Positions 37,632 to 45,182 of a stretch of DNA of 64,000 bases are shown here, piece by piece. Position 1 is the first letter of the stretch. Each line of letters starts with the position of its first letter. The stretch lies in NCBI RefSeq assembly GCF_037479095.1, contig NZ_JBBGZW010000001.1:3038001-3102000 (forward strand). The letters run 5' to 3'. The stretch comes from Pantoea nemavictus. Its GTDB lineage: Bacteria > Pseudomonadota > Gammaproteobacteria > Enterobacterales > Enterobacteriaceae. The position numbers and the translations under genes are program-made. Under the pieces are notes generated by a model. The model searched no databases. It was not told where the DNA came from and saw only the letters and a program-made list of their open reading frames with translations.

Positions 37632-39377
37632 ATGATCGAAGTTAACTCTTATGCTGAACTGCGCACCACTGCACCATCCAAAAACGGCGATCTGGCATTC
37701 TTACGCCGTTACAATCCAGATTCCACCTTCCGTGGCGGCGGTGATTTTACCGGTTTTATCGGTACCACAACGGCCGTTGATGATGGCGGCACGCTGGCGG
37801 TAGGAAACGGTTTTTACTGGAAGCGCGTGATTAACAACCCTTCCGATATCAACCTCTATCACTTCGGTGCGAAGGGCGACGGTTATGCCAACGACACCGA
37901 TGCGTTTAATCGGATGCTGGCATGGACGCAAAACTACTCGGGGAACATCACCGCGTTACCGGTGCGTTTCCCAGGCGGTAAATTCCTGATTAGCCCAATC
38001 GATATCAGCGGTACCGAGCGCGCCTTCTTTGGCTTGCAAGGCGATGATGTTGAGCTGGGTTCTTTGCCGCGTACCACCATCATTTCAGACAAAAGCGCCA
38101 ATACGGTGTTCAAGGTGAAGGCGCGTCGTACCTCGATCAGAGGTATTGCATGGAATGGCCAGGCGTCGGCCGATATCACCACCAACAAAAGCACCATCAC
38201 TGCCGATATGTGCAGCAACGTGCAGCCGTTCTTCGAAAACACCTGTATCGAAGGCACCACCGTAAATATTTACTGTTTCCGCGCGCAGAATAATGGCGGC
38301 ACGGTAATCAAAGTGCTGGATACTCTCGACAGTAAATTCGACCAAATCTACACCCTGTATACCTACGGACGCGTGTTTGATGTCGGCTGGTCGAACTCGC
38401 CAAAAGGCGCCTGGGATCACTCCACGGCGATTGAGATCTGCAACTGTAACTTCCAGACCGGTTACGGTGACGCCACGCTCTATATGCCGCGCGTGACGCA
38501 GGGGATTTTGCGCAACGTATGGATTGAGCATACGCGCAATCCGGGCGATCTCTCTGACGGCGGCTGGACCATCGATACGCTGAATATTGAGGATTGCGGT
38601 AACCCATTCAACCTCAATAATGCGCGCGTCACCATCCGACAGCTGAACCTGCAATCTGGCGCCAAAGTGAGTACTGACCTCGCCCCTGGCCGCTGGTTAT
38701 CCACCTTTGAATATGGCTATCGCCGTGATGAAAGCTACGGCAGCTTCCTGACCGGTTCGCTGCGTGCGGGCTATTTCAGCGGCTACAAGATCACCAACAA
38801 TACCGACACCGATAACTGGTATCGCCTGGGACAGCTGTTTTTCCCGAATGCTAACCAGCAGTGGGTGATGGAGTTCATTGGTAAAGCGGATGCCACTCAG
38901 CCGACCGGCACCGCCGGTTCCCCGGTCAATGTGGCTGCCACCGGTAAAACCTGGATCAACCTGCAGCGACTGGAAACGGTATGGGCCGATGTTTATCACA
39001 TGGGGCAACCCGCGGTGCTGGATATCCGCTACAGCCGTGTTGGCACCACCTATGCGGCGGTATGGGTAAAACTGCGGGCTAACAGTGGCGACACCATGAT
39101 GAACCTGAAATGCACCGGTCCAACGCGTTTCGATAGCGGTTCATGCTCGCTGTTCCAGCAGGACTTCTCGGTGGTGACTGATACCACCAAACTGGGCGGC
39201 TTCAAACCCGCCGCGCGCTTCGGTCTGCATAATGGACTGGCAGGTATCGGCGCCAATGAGAAAGGAGTACTTACCGTCGCGACGGCGGCCGGTACGCCGA
39301 CCAATAAAACCGCGCCTACGGGCTTTGTGCTGGTCAATATTAACGGTGTCGATCGTAAGCTCCCCTATTACGATTGA
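37632..39377 (+). CDS. Tailspike-like right-handed beta-helix protein, probable polysaccharide depolymerase
   Basis: Protein of 581 residues. The N-terminal 75 residues (GGGDFTGF, DDGGTLAVGNGFYWKR, INLYHFGAKGDGYANDTDAF) are the usual entry of pectate-lyase-like phage tailspikes. The middle shows repeated beta-rungs rich in T, N, I and V, and the end (about 430-581) looks like a beta-sandwich trimerisation or carbohydrate domain. It recalls AmsF/WceF-type and Erwinia phage tailspike enzymes acting on amylovoran or stewartan. There is no virion head-binding domain and no signal peptide, so release would need cell lysis. I prefer the second of two ATGs because of AGGAGG spacing. Substrate is unproven. 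Confidence 0.78.
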   Translation: MIEVNSYAELRTTAPSKNGDLAFLRRYNPDSTFRGGGDFTGFIGTTTAVDDGGTLAVGNGFYWKRVINNPSDINLYHFGAKGDGYANDTDAFNRMLAWTQNYSGNITALPVRFPGGKFLISPIDISGTERAFFGLQGDDVELGSLPRTTIISDKSANTVFKVKARRTSIRGIAWNGQASADITTNKSTITADMCSNVQPFFENTCIEGTTVNIYCFRAQNNGGTVIKVLDTLDSKFDQIYTLYTYGRVFDVGWSNSPKGAWDHSTAIEICNCNFQTGYGDATLYMPRVTQGILRNVWIEHTRNPGDLSDGGWTIDTLNIEDCGNPFNLNNARVTIRQLNLQSGAKVSTDLAPGRWLSTFEYGYRRDESYGSFLTGSLRAGYFSGYKITNNTDTDNWYRLGQLFFPNANQQWVMEFIGKADATQPTGTAGSPVNVAATGKTWINLQRLETVWADVYHMGQPAVLDIRYSRVGTTYAAVWVKLRANSGDTMMNLKCTGPTRFDSGSCSLFQQDFSVVTDTTKLGGFKPAARFGLHNGLAGIGANEKGVLTVATAAGTPTNKTAPTGFVLVNINGVDRKLPYYD

Positions 39378-39393
39378 GGTCCAGCACCTTTTT

Positions 39394-39427
39394 GGCGAGG
39401 CCTCTGGCCTCGCCTTTTTTTGTTTAT
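39394..39427 (+). terminator. Terminator of the lysis/tailspike operon
   Basis: Perfect stem GGCGAGGCC / GGCCTCGCC with loop TCT, followed by a T-run, 17 bases after the tailspike stop. Confidence 0.9.
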
Positions 39428-39503
39428 AGAGCGGAGAAGGATATTTTGTTCTGTAAGCTCTTGCTGAAATGATTTCCGTATAATTTTTAAACACAATAAT
39501 TGA

Positions 39504-39521
39504 TGTACACTTTAAGGTGCA
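39504..39521. promoter_or_regulatory. Candidate YafN operator
   Basis: TGTACACTTTAAGGTGCA is an imperfect 18-base palindrome 39 bases upstream of yafN. Antitoxins of this family repress their own operon, but this site is inferred. No LexA box is evident here. Confidence 0.3.
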
Positions 39522-39559
39522 TTATTATGTGCTTAATAAAATATAATGAGAGGTGATTT

Positions 39560-39853
39560 ATGGAGCGAATTCTCGCGGAAAAATCTATAAATATTACTGA
39601 GTTGAGAAAGAATCCGGCAAAGTACTTCATTGATGAGCCGGTAGCTGTTCTTTCCAACAACCGACCTGCGGGTTACATGATCAGTGCTGAGGTATTTGAA
39701 GAACTGATCGATCTGTTGGAGGAGAAACAAGGAAGAGTTCATACGGCTGCGCGATTCAGACCCAATGCTAACCGTCTAAGTGACATTGCGGAGAGTGGCG
39801 AGAAACTGCTGCAAAGCGCCTCTGACAAGGATCTGACCGAGTTCACCGAATGA
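39560..39853 (+). CDS. yafN: Antitoxin YafN
   Basis: Phd/YefM-family antitoxin of 97 residues, close to E. coli YafN: ILAEKSINITELRKNPAKYF and VAVLSNNRPAGYMISAE are nearly identical to what I recall. The N-terminal half binds DNA and dimerises; the acidic C-terminal tail should wrap the toxin. Its stop overlaps the yafO start (ATGA). In E. coli, yafNO lie in the SOS-induced dinB operon; here the pair has its own upstream region next to the lysis cassette. Confidence 0.93.
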   Translation: MERILAEKSINITELRKNPAKYFIDEPVAVLSNNRPAGYMISAEVFEELIDLLEEKQGRVHTAARFRPNANRLSDIAESGEKLLQSASDKDLTEFTE

Positions 39854-40254
39854 GCATTAGGGTTTTTAAATCAACTTTGATTCGTCAACAATTGAGCCAG
39901 ACAGAGCTTGATGATTTAGTGGCGGATTTTCTGTCCTATAAAAAAGAGGGGGAGTTGCCAGATACGTTTGGTCGGGATGCGCTCTATGATGACGACCGAA
40001 CCTATCCATTGGTAAAAGAAGAGCAGGTGGCTCACATTCATCTTGCCGATGCAGATGCACCTTTTCCCAAATTTTTACGTCAGTTCAAGCGGACCAGCGA
40101 TCAGGCCCACTTGGTTTACTGTCAGGGTGCAATGGATCCCAATGCCTATTTACTGATTATCATCCTGAAGCCCGAAGCGCATAAAATGGCACGCAATAAT
40201 AACAATATGCATAAGATCGGGATGATGGCCGAAGCATTCAGGATGAAGTATTAA
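39850..40254 (+). CDS. yafO: mRNA interferase toxin YafO
   Basis: Ribosome-dependent endoribonuclease of 134 residues, close to E. coli YafO: LPDTFGRDALYDDDRTYPL, VAHIHLADADAPFP, AHLVYCQGA and the C-terminal NNMHKIGMMAEAFRM. It would cleave mRNA downstream of the translation start when YafN is degraded. It overlaps yafN by four bases. The acetyltransferase gene yafP that follows in E. coli is absent; the convergent ABC transporter gene comes next. Confidence 0.93.
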   Translation: MSIRVFKSTLIRQQLSQTELDDLVADFLSYKKEGELPDTFGRDALYDDDRTYPLVKEEQVAHIHLADADAPFPKFLRQFKRTSDQAHLVYCQGAMDPNAYLLIIILKPEAHKMARNNNNMHKIGMMAEAFRMKY

Positions 40255-40309
40255 GTTGATCAAAAACCCCTTTTTATAGAGGAGCGGCATAACACCGCTC
40301 CTCTATCCG

Positions 40310-41380
40310 TCACCCTTTCGGGAAAATCCACACATGGTTTTCCGGCAGCGCCAGATGGCAGTGCTGCGGATCGCGTACCTCGGTGCCGTAGGCGCGAATC
40401 ACAAAATCATCGCCCGCGGTACGGAACAGATATTCCCAGCGGTCGCCGAGATACATGCTGGTGAGCAGCGGCAGTTCCAGCTGATTTTCACCCGGTCCGT
40501 CTACCAGTCTCACGCGCTCCACGCGAATCACCGCCGTGGCGTCCTGCCCCTGTTGCACACCTTCTCCCGCTAATCCCCACAATGCCCAGCCTTTTCCTTC
40601 GATACGCGCTTTACCGTCGCGCAGCTCGGTGATTTTGCCGTGCAGCCGGTTGTTGCTGCCCATAAACTCAGCGGTAAACAGGGTTTTCGGCGAGCCGTAC
40701 ATCTCCTGCGGCGTACCCTGTTGCTCGATCTTGCCGTTATTGAGCAACAAAATACGGTCGGAAATTGCCATCGCCTCATTTTGATCGTGTGTCACCATCA
40801 GCGCCGACAAGCCCAGCTTGATGATCAGTTCACGCAGGAACACCCGCGCCTCTTCACGCAGCTTGGCATCCAGATTTGATAACGGCTCATCCAACAGGAT
40901 CACCGGCGGGTTATAAACCAGCGCACGGCCAATGGCTACACGTTGCTGCTGCCCACCGGAAAGCTGATGCGGGTGGCGTTTGCCGAGATGACCTAAGCCC
41001 AACTGCACCAGCACATCCTGCACGCGCTGGGTGATTTCAGCGGAGGCCACTTTGCGCAGCTTTAACGGATAAGCCACGTTCTCAAACACGGTTTTGTGTG
41101 GCCATAACGCGTAGGACTGGAACACCAATCCAAGGTTGCGCTCTTCCGCCGGGATCTCGCTGCGCGGCGTGCCGGCGTAAACGGTGTTGTTGCCAATAAC
41201 AATGGTGCCCTGCGTCGGCTTCTCCAGCCCAGCGACCGCGCGCAGCAGCGTAGTTTTACCGCTGCCGGATGGCCCCAATAGAGAAACCACCTCACCGCGC
41301 TGCAGGTTCATGGAAACGCCTTTCAGCACCGGGTTGTCGCCGTAGGTTAAGTGCAGGTTCTCGACCGATAATTCAATCAT
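40310..41380 (-). CDS. afuC: AfuC/FbpC-like ABC transporter ATP-binding protein
   Basis: ATPase of 356 residues in the ferric/putrescine/sulfate branch. Walker A GPSGSGKTTLLRAVAG, signature LSGGQQQRVAIGRAL, Walker B VILLDEPLSNLDAKLREEAR, and a C-terminal TOBE-type regulatory region from about residue 240. It overlaps the permease gene by 8 bases on the minus strand. Family annotation says iron(III), but the partner binding protein lacks the iron motif, so the substrate may be different, for example a sugar phosphate. Confidence 0.85.
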   Translation of the reverse strand: MIELSVENLHLTYGDNPVLKGVSMNLQRGEVVSLLGPSGSGKTTLLRAVAGLEKPTQGTIVIGNNTVYAGTPRSEIPAEERNLGLVFQSYALWPHKTVFENVAYPLKLRKVASAEITQRVQDVLVQLGLGHLGKRHPHQLSGGQQQRVAIGRALVYNPPVILLDEPLSNLDAKLREEARVFLRELIIKLGLSALMVTHDQNEAMAISDRILLLNNGKIEQQGTPQEMYGSPKTLFTAEFMGSNNRLHGKITELRDGKARIEGKGWALWGLAGEGVQQGQDATAVIRVERVRLVDGPGENQLELPLLTSMYLGDRWEYLFRTAGDDFVIRAYGTEVRDPQHCHLALPENHVWIFPKG

Positions 41381-43142
41381 GTAATTTCACTCCAAATCGC
41401 AGGGCAATACCCAAACCGACGACCACCAGCAGGATGTTAATAAAGGAGAGGGCGGCAACGATATCAATCGCGCCCGCCGCCCACAGGGAAACCAGCATTG
41501 AGCCGATGGTTTCCGTGCCGGGTGACAGCAGATACACGCCGGTGGAGTATTCGCGCTCGAAAATCAGGAACATCAGCAGCCATGATCCAATCAAGCCGTA
41601 GCGTGACAATGGAATCGTGACGTGGCGCGTAATCTGTCCGCGCGTGGCGCCAGTGCTGCGCGCCGCTTCTTCCAGCTCCGGCCCCACCTGCAGCAGCGTT
41701 GAGGAGATCAAACGCAGACCATACGCCATCCACACCACGGTATACGCCAGCCAGACGCTGAAGATGGTGCTACGCAGCGAACGCAGCCAGACGATCAGGT
41801 TATCGCGCAGCCACTGCGACCAGGCGAAATCAGAAAGCCAGCCCGCTTTGAGCGAGTTATCCAGCCACATCGGCAGGAACAGGAATACCCAGAGAAATGC
41901 CAGACCGGCCAGCAGCCCTGGCACCGCGCGCGGCACCAGCACGCTGTAGTCGAGGAAGCGCGTAGTGTTGTCCGGTTTGCGGTGCATGGCGATGCCAATA
42001 AATAGATAACATCCCACCGCCAGCGCGCCGCCAATGACGCCGATCGCCATGGAGTTGACGATAGCGCGCAGCAGGTTGGGTTGCGCCCAGATGGTCTGGA
42101 AGGTTTTGATCGACAGTTCATCCCACAGCGAGACGCCAACGCCCCAGTTGGAGATAAAGGCGCGCAGCACCACGCCGAGCAACGGTACGCCAATGGTGAC
42201 GGTCAGCCAGAAAGCGACCACCGCACCGGCAACCCAGCGCCATTTGCCTAGCGGCAGGGCGCGCGCCTGCGACGCTTTCCCTTTCACAGTGACGAAGCGG
42301 TTGGCGGTGCGCATCAGGCGGCGTTGCAGCATCACCAGCGGAATGGTGATGCAAATCAGCACCACCGCCACCGCGGCCATCAGGTGATAGGACGGCGTGC
42401 CGAGTTTATTGGTCAGCTGATAGAGATAGGTGGCCAGCACCATGTTGCCTTCGGGATCGCCCAGCACCAGCATCAGACCGAACACCTCCAGCCCGAGGAA
42501 AAACAGCAGTACGATGGCGTATAGGATCGAGGGACGTACCATCGGCAAACTGACCGCGGTCATCACCTGCAGCGGCGATGCACCGGCGATACGCGCCGCT
42601 TCTTCCACATCCGAACCCACGCTGCGCAGCGCCGAGGAGATATAGAGATAAGCGTGCGGCACGTGCGTCAGACCGGCGATCACCACGATGCTCGACATGT
42701 CGTAGATATTCCATGGCACAAATCCCAGCAGCGACTGCGCCCACAGCGAGAAGAATCCCACCGGGCCCGCCGCCACCACATAACCAAATCCCAATACCAT
42801 CGGCGAGACAAAAATCGGCACCAGGATCAGCGGCTCAATGAGGCGTCTGCCCGGTAGATCGGTGCGCACCATTAAGAATGCCAGAATGCCGCCCAGTGGA
42901 ATGGCGATGATCACCAGGCCGAATGCCAGAATGAATCCGCTTCTCAATGCCTTATAGAAGTCGGGATCGGTAAAAATAAATGCGAAGGACTCCAGGCTCC
43001 ACTCTTTCGACGGTGAAAAGAACGGGGCGGAGAGGAAACTTTGAATGACGATAAACGACAGCGGAACGTAGATAACCAGCGCGGTTATCAGCACCACGAC
43101 GCCGCGCGGCAGGCTTTGCCACTTTCTGCGCAATGTACTCAT
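41373..43142 (-). CDS. afuB: AfuB/FbpB-like double permease
   Basis: Inner-membrane permease of 589 residues made of two fused permease halves, each with an EAA loop: VEEAARIAGASPLQVMTAVSLPM in the first and LEEAARSTGATRGQITRHVTIPL in the second. About twelve hydrophobic segments are visible, with a cytoplasmic linker around residues 285-305. This fused organisation is typical of FbpB/AfuB. The binding protein is encoded 74 bases upstream and the ATPase overlaps at the 3' end. Confidence 0.88.
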   Translation of the reverse strand: MSTLRRKWQSLPRGVVVLITALVIYVPLSFIVIQSFLSAPFFSPSKEWSLESFAFIFTDPDFYKALRSGFILAFGLVIIAIPLGGILAFLMVRTDLPGRRLIEPLILVPIFVSPMVLGFGYVVAAGPVGFFSLWAQSLLGFVPWNIYDMSSIVVIAGLTHVPHAYLYISSALRSVGSDVEEAARIAGASPLQVMTAVSLPMVRPSILYAIVLLFFLGLEVFGLMLVLGDPEGNMVLATYLYQLTNKLGTPSYHLMAAVAVVLICITIPLVMLQRRLMRTANRFVTVKGKASQARALPLGKWRWVAGAVVAFWLTVTIGVPLLGVVLRAFISNWGVGVSLWDELSIKTFQTIWAQPNLLRAIVNSMAIGVIGGALAVGCYLFIGIAMHRKPDNTTRFLDYSVLVPRAVPGLLAGLAFLWVFLFLPMWLDNSLKAGWLSDFAWSQWLRDNLIVWLRSLRSTIFSVWLAYTVVWMAYGLRLISSTLLQVGPELEEAARSTGATRGQITRHVTIPLSRYGLIGSWLLMFLIFEREYSTGVYLLSPGTETIGSMLVSLWAAGAIDIVAALSFINILLVVVGLGIALRFGVKLHD

Positions 43143-43216
43143 AGTGAGACCCTGAATGGCGAAATCAGATAAGAGAAAACCAGCGCGACGCAGCGGGTCG
43201 CGCTGGCTTAATGCCC

Positions 43217-44305
43217 TTATTTACCGGCGGCGGTGCGCCACTGTTTGATGTAATCGAGGCGTTTTTTCGGCTGCAAATACTCCAGCAGGCTTTCATCCAC
43301 CGGGATCGGTTTCAGCGCCGTGCCTAACATTTTGGTCATGCCATCAATGTCGTTTTTGCCTTCAATATCGTTGCGCAGGGAAGGGATGTCGGCCTGATTG
43401 GCCAGAATGCTTTGTCCTTTCTCAGACAGCACGTAATCCAGCCACAGTTTGGCGGCATGGCTGTTACTCGCTTGCTGGCTGATAAAGGAGACGCGCGACA
43501 GTACCAGCGTGTAATCCTTCGGATAAGCGATCCCCAGTGAAGGATCGGTTTTGGCGCGGGCTTCGGCATAAGAGCCGAGGATGTTGAAGCCGATCAGGTT
43601 TTCACCGGATGAGACCCGCTCCATCATGGTGCCGGTTGATGACTGCACCGCTAAGCCGCCTTTTGCTACGTCGGCCAGGGTTTTGAAATAGTTGGGATCG
43701 GCTTTCGCATCCTGCACCGAGAGCATGAAGCCGAGGCCCGATTTCTCAATATCGTAGGTGGTGACTTTGCTCTTGAACTTGTCGGTCTGGCTGGCGATCA
43801 GCTTGGCCAGCGCGGTGTGTGAATCAGGCACATCAGCGGCGGGAATCAGGCGTTTGTTGTAGATGAAAACCACCGGTTCGTAGGTGGTACCGTAAGCTTT
43901 GTTATTCCACACCGCCCATTTGGGGATCTGGCTCAACTCTGGCGATTTATACTCCTGCGCATAGTCGGTAGCCAGCTTCAGGCCGGTATCCATTGAGGAG
44001 CTCCACACCACATCGCCGCTGGTGCCGCCCGACGCCTGTTCGCTGATAAAACGGTTGTACAGCTCGGTGCTGTTCATATCGTTATATTCAACTTTGATGC
44101 CGGGATAGGTTTCTTCGAAGCCTTTGATCAGCGGACCGGCGGCTTTGGTGTCGGTGGTGGAGTAGACCACCACTTTGCCCTCTTTCGTTGCGGCATCAAT
44201 AACGCTTTGGTAGTCCGCCGGATAGCCCTGCGGCGGGGCGGCAAAAGCAGAGCACGACATCAGGACAGTAGCGGTAACCAGAGAGAGATGAAATGTGTTC
44301 GACAT
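43217..44305 (-). CDS. afuA: AfuA/FbpA-like ABC transporter substrate-binding protein
   Basis: Periplasmic class II binding protein of 362 residues with a signal peptide ending near CSAFA-APPQG. Segments include VVVYSTTDTKAAGPLIKGFEE, GDVVWSSSMDTGLKLA and the C-terminal LEYLQPKKRLDYIKQW. The adjacent tyrosine pair that binds iron in FbpA proteins is not present at the expected place (SRVSFISQQASNSHAAKLWLD). Actinobacillus AfuA of this group was shown to bind phosphorylated hexoses, so the iron label is doubtful. I chose the ATG giving MSNTFHLSLV as the proper signal-peptide start. Confidence 0.82.
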   Translation of the reverse strand: MSNTFHLSLVTATVLMSCSAFAAPPQGYPADYQSVIDAATKEGKVVVYSTTDTKAAGPLIKGFEETYPGIKVEYNDMNSTELYNRFISEQASGGTSGDVVWSSSMDTGLKLATDYAQEYKSPELSQIPKWAVWNNKAYGTTYEPVVFIYNKRLIPAADVPDSHTALAKLIASQTDKFKSKVTTYDIEKSGLGFMLSVQDAKADPNYFKTLADVAKGGLAVQSSTGTMMERVSSGENLIGFNILGSYAEARAKTDPSLGIAYPKDYTLVLSRVSFISQQASNSHAAKLWLDYVLSEKGQSILANQADIPSLRNDIEGKNDIDGMTKMLGTALKPIPVDESLLEYLQPKKRLDYIKQWRTAAGK

Positions 44306-44480
44306 TATAATTAACCTTTTAGTTACATTTGAGGAACTAAGGGTCAACATAGCCGATCGTCTTTGTCAGACAAGAGGTGACCGAACGTTATCTTCACGAA
44401 GTGTGATTGTCGGCGCTGTTTAGCCAATTAACACCATTAAAACCACGCAGGCCGCGGCACGGCATTTGCGCTCGGTCACA

Positions 44481-45182
44481 CTATTGCGCGTCGGTTATTT
44501 TACGGTACAGCCGACGCGGATGGCCGATATTGCCATACTGCATCTCCACGCCAATAAAGCCGATCTCGACACAATATTCCAGATAACGGCGCCCGGTGGT
44601 TTTGCTGATTCCCACGCTCTCTACCACTTGCTCCACTGACCAGCTGTCCGCGGGCGCCTTGCTGAAAACGCGTTTAACCCGTTCCAGAGTGATCGCTTCA
44701 ATGCCTTTGGTTGAGGGCGCGGCAGGCATATCGCTGGTGGGCAGATTAAACAACTTATCCAGCACCTGCTGGTCAACACTCTTCATCTGGCGCAGGGTCT
44801 GCACTAGCAGCATAAAGCGTTCCAGCGAGGCGCGCAGACGATGAAAAAATACCGGTTTTAACAGGTAATCAAACGCGCCACTGCGCATCGCGTGGCTACA
44901 GGTTTGCATGTCGCTGGCGGCGGTAATAAAAATCACCGAACACTCAAAACGTTTTAGCAGCGGATCGTCAATCAGCGTGACGCCCTGGCCGTCCGGCAAG
45001 TAATTATCCAGTAGCACCAGCCTTGGCTGATGCTCGCGGATAAGATGACGCGCCTGCTCCAGCGTGGCGGCAATGCCCACCACACGCAGGTGAAAGTGCT
45101 GCTCAATAAATTCGCGATGCAAATCGGCGAGATGCGGCTCATCTTCGACAATCACAACATCAAGCGCCCTGGCACTATTCAT
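44481..45182 (-). CDS. CitB/DcuR-type response regulator
   Basis: Response regulator of 233 residues. The receiver domain has VVIVEDEPHLADLH, the phosphoacceptor aspartate in LVLLDNYLPDGQG and the lysine in DYLLKPV. The C-terminal output region contains the helix-turn-helix stretch WSVEQVVESVGISKTTGRRYLEY typical of DcuR/DpiA. The ATG with codon end 45182 is preceded by AGGAGG and overlaps the kinase stop. It probably activates the Afu-like transporter genes 175 bases downstream. Confidence 0.88.
   Translation of the reverse strand: MNSARALDVVIVEDEPHLADLHREFIEQHFHLRVVGIAATLEQARHLIREHQPRLVLLDNYLPDGQGVTLIDDPLLKRFECSVIFITAASDMQTCSHAMRSGAFDYLLKPVFFHRLRASLERFMLLVQTLRQMKSVDQQVLDKLFNLPTSDMPAAPSTKGIEAITLERVKRVFSKAPADSWSVEQVVESVGISKTTGRRYLEYCVEIGFIGVEMQYGNIGHPRRLYRKITDAQ

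Noticed and set aside
39440-39560. LexA box upstream of yafN
   Set aside because: The best candidate reads CTG-N10-CTG rather than CTG-N10-CAG, so SOS control is not supported.
40310-44305. Confident label as an iron(III) transporter
   Set aside because: The adjacent tyrosine ligands of FbpA are not visible and the AfuA group has non-iron members, so only family-level names are given.
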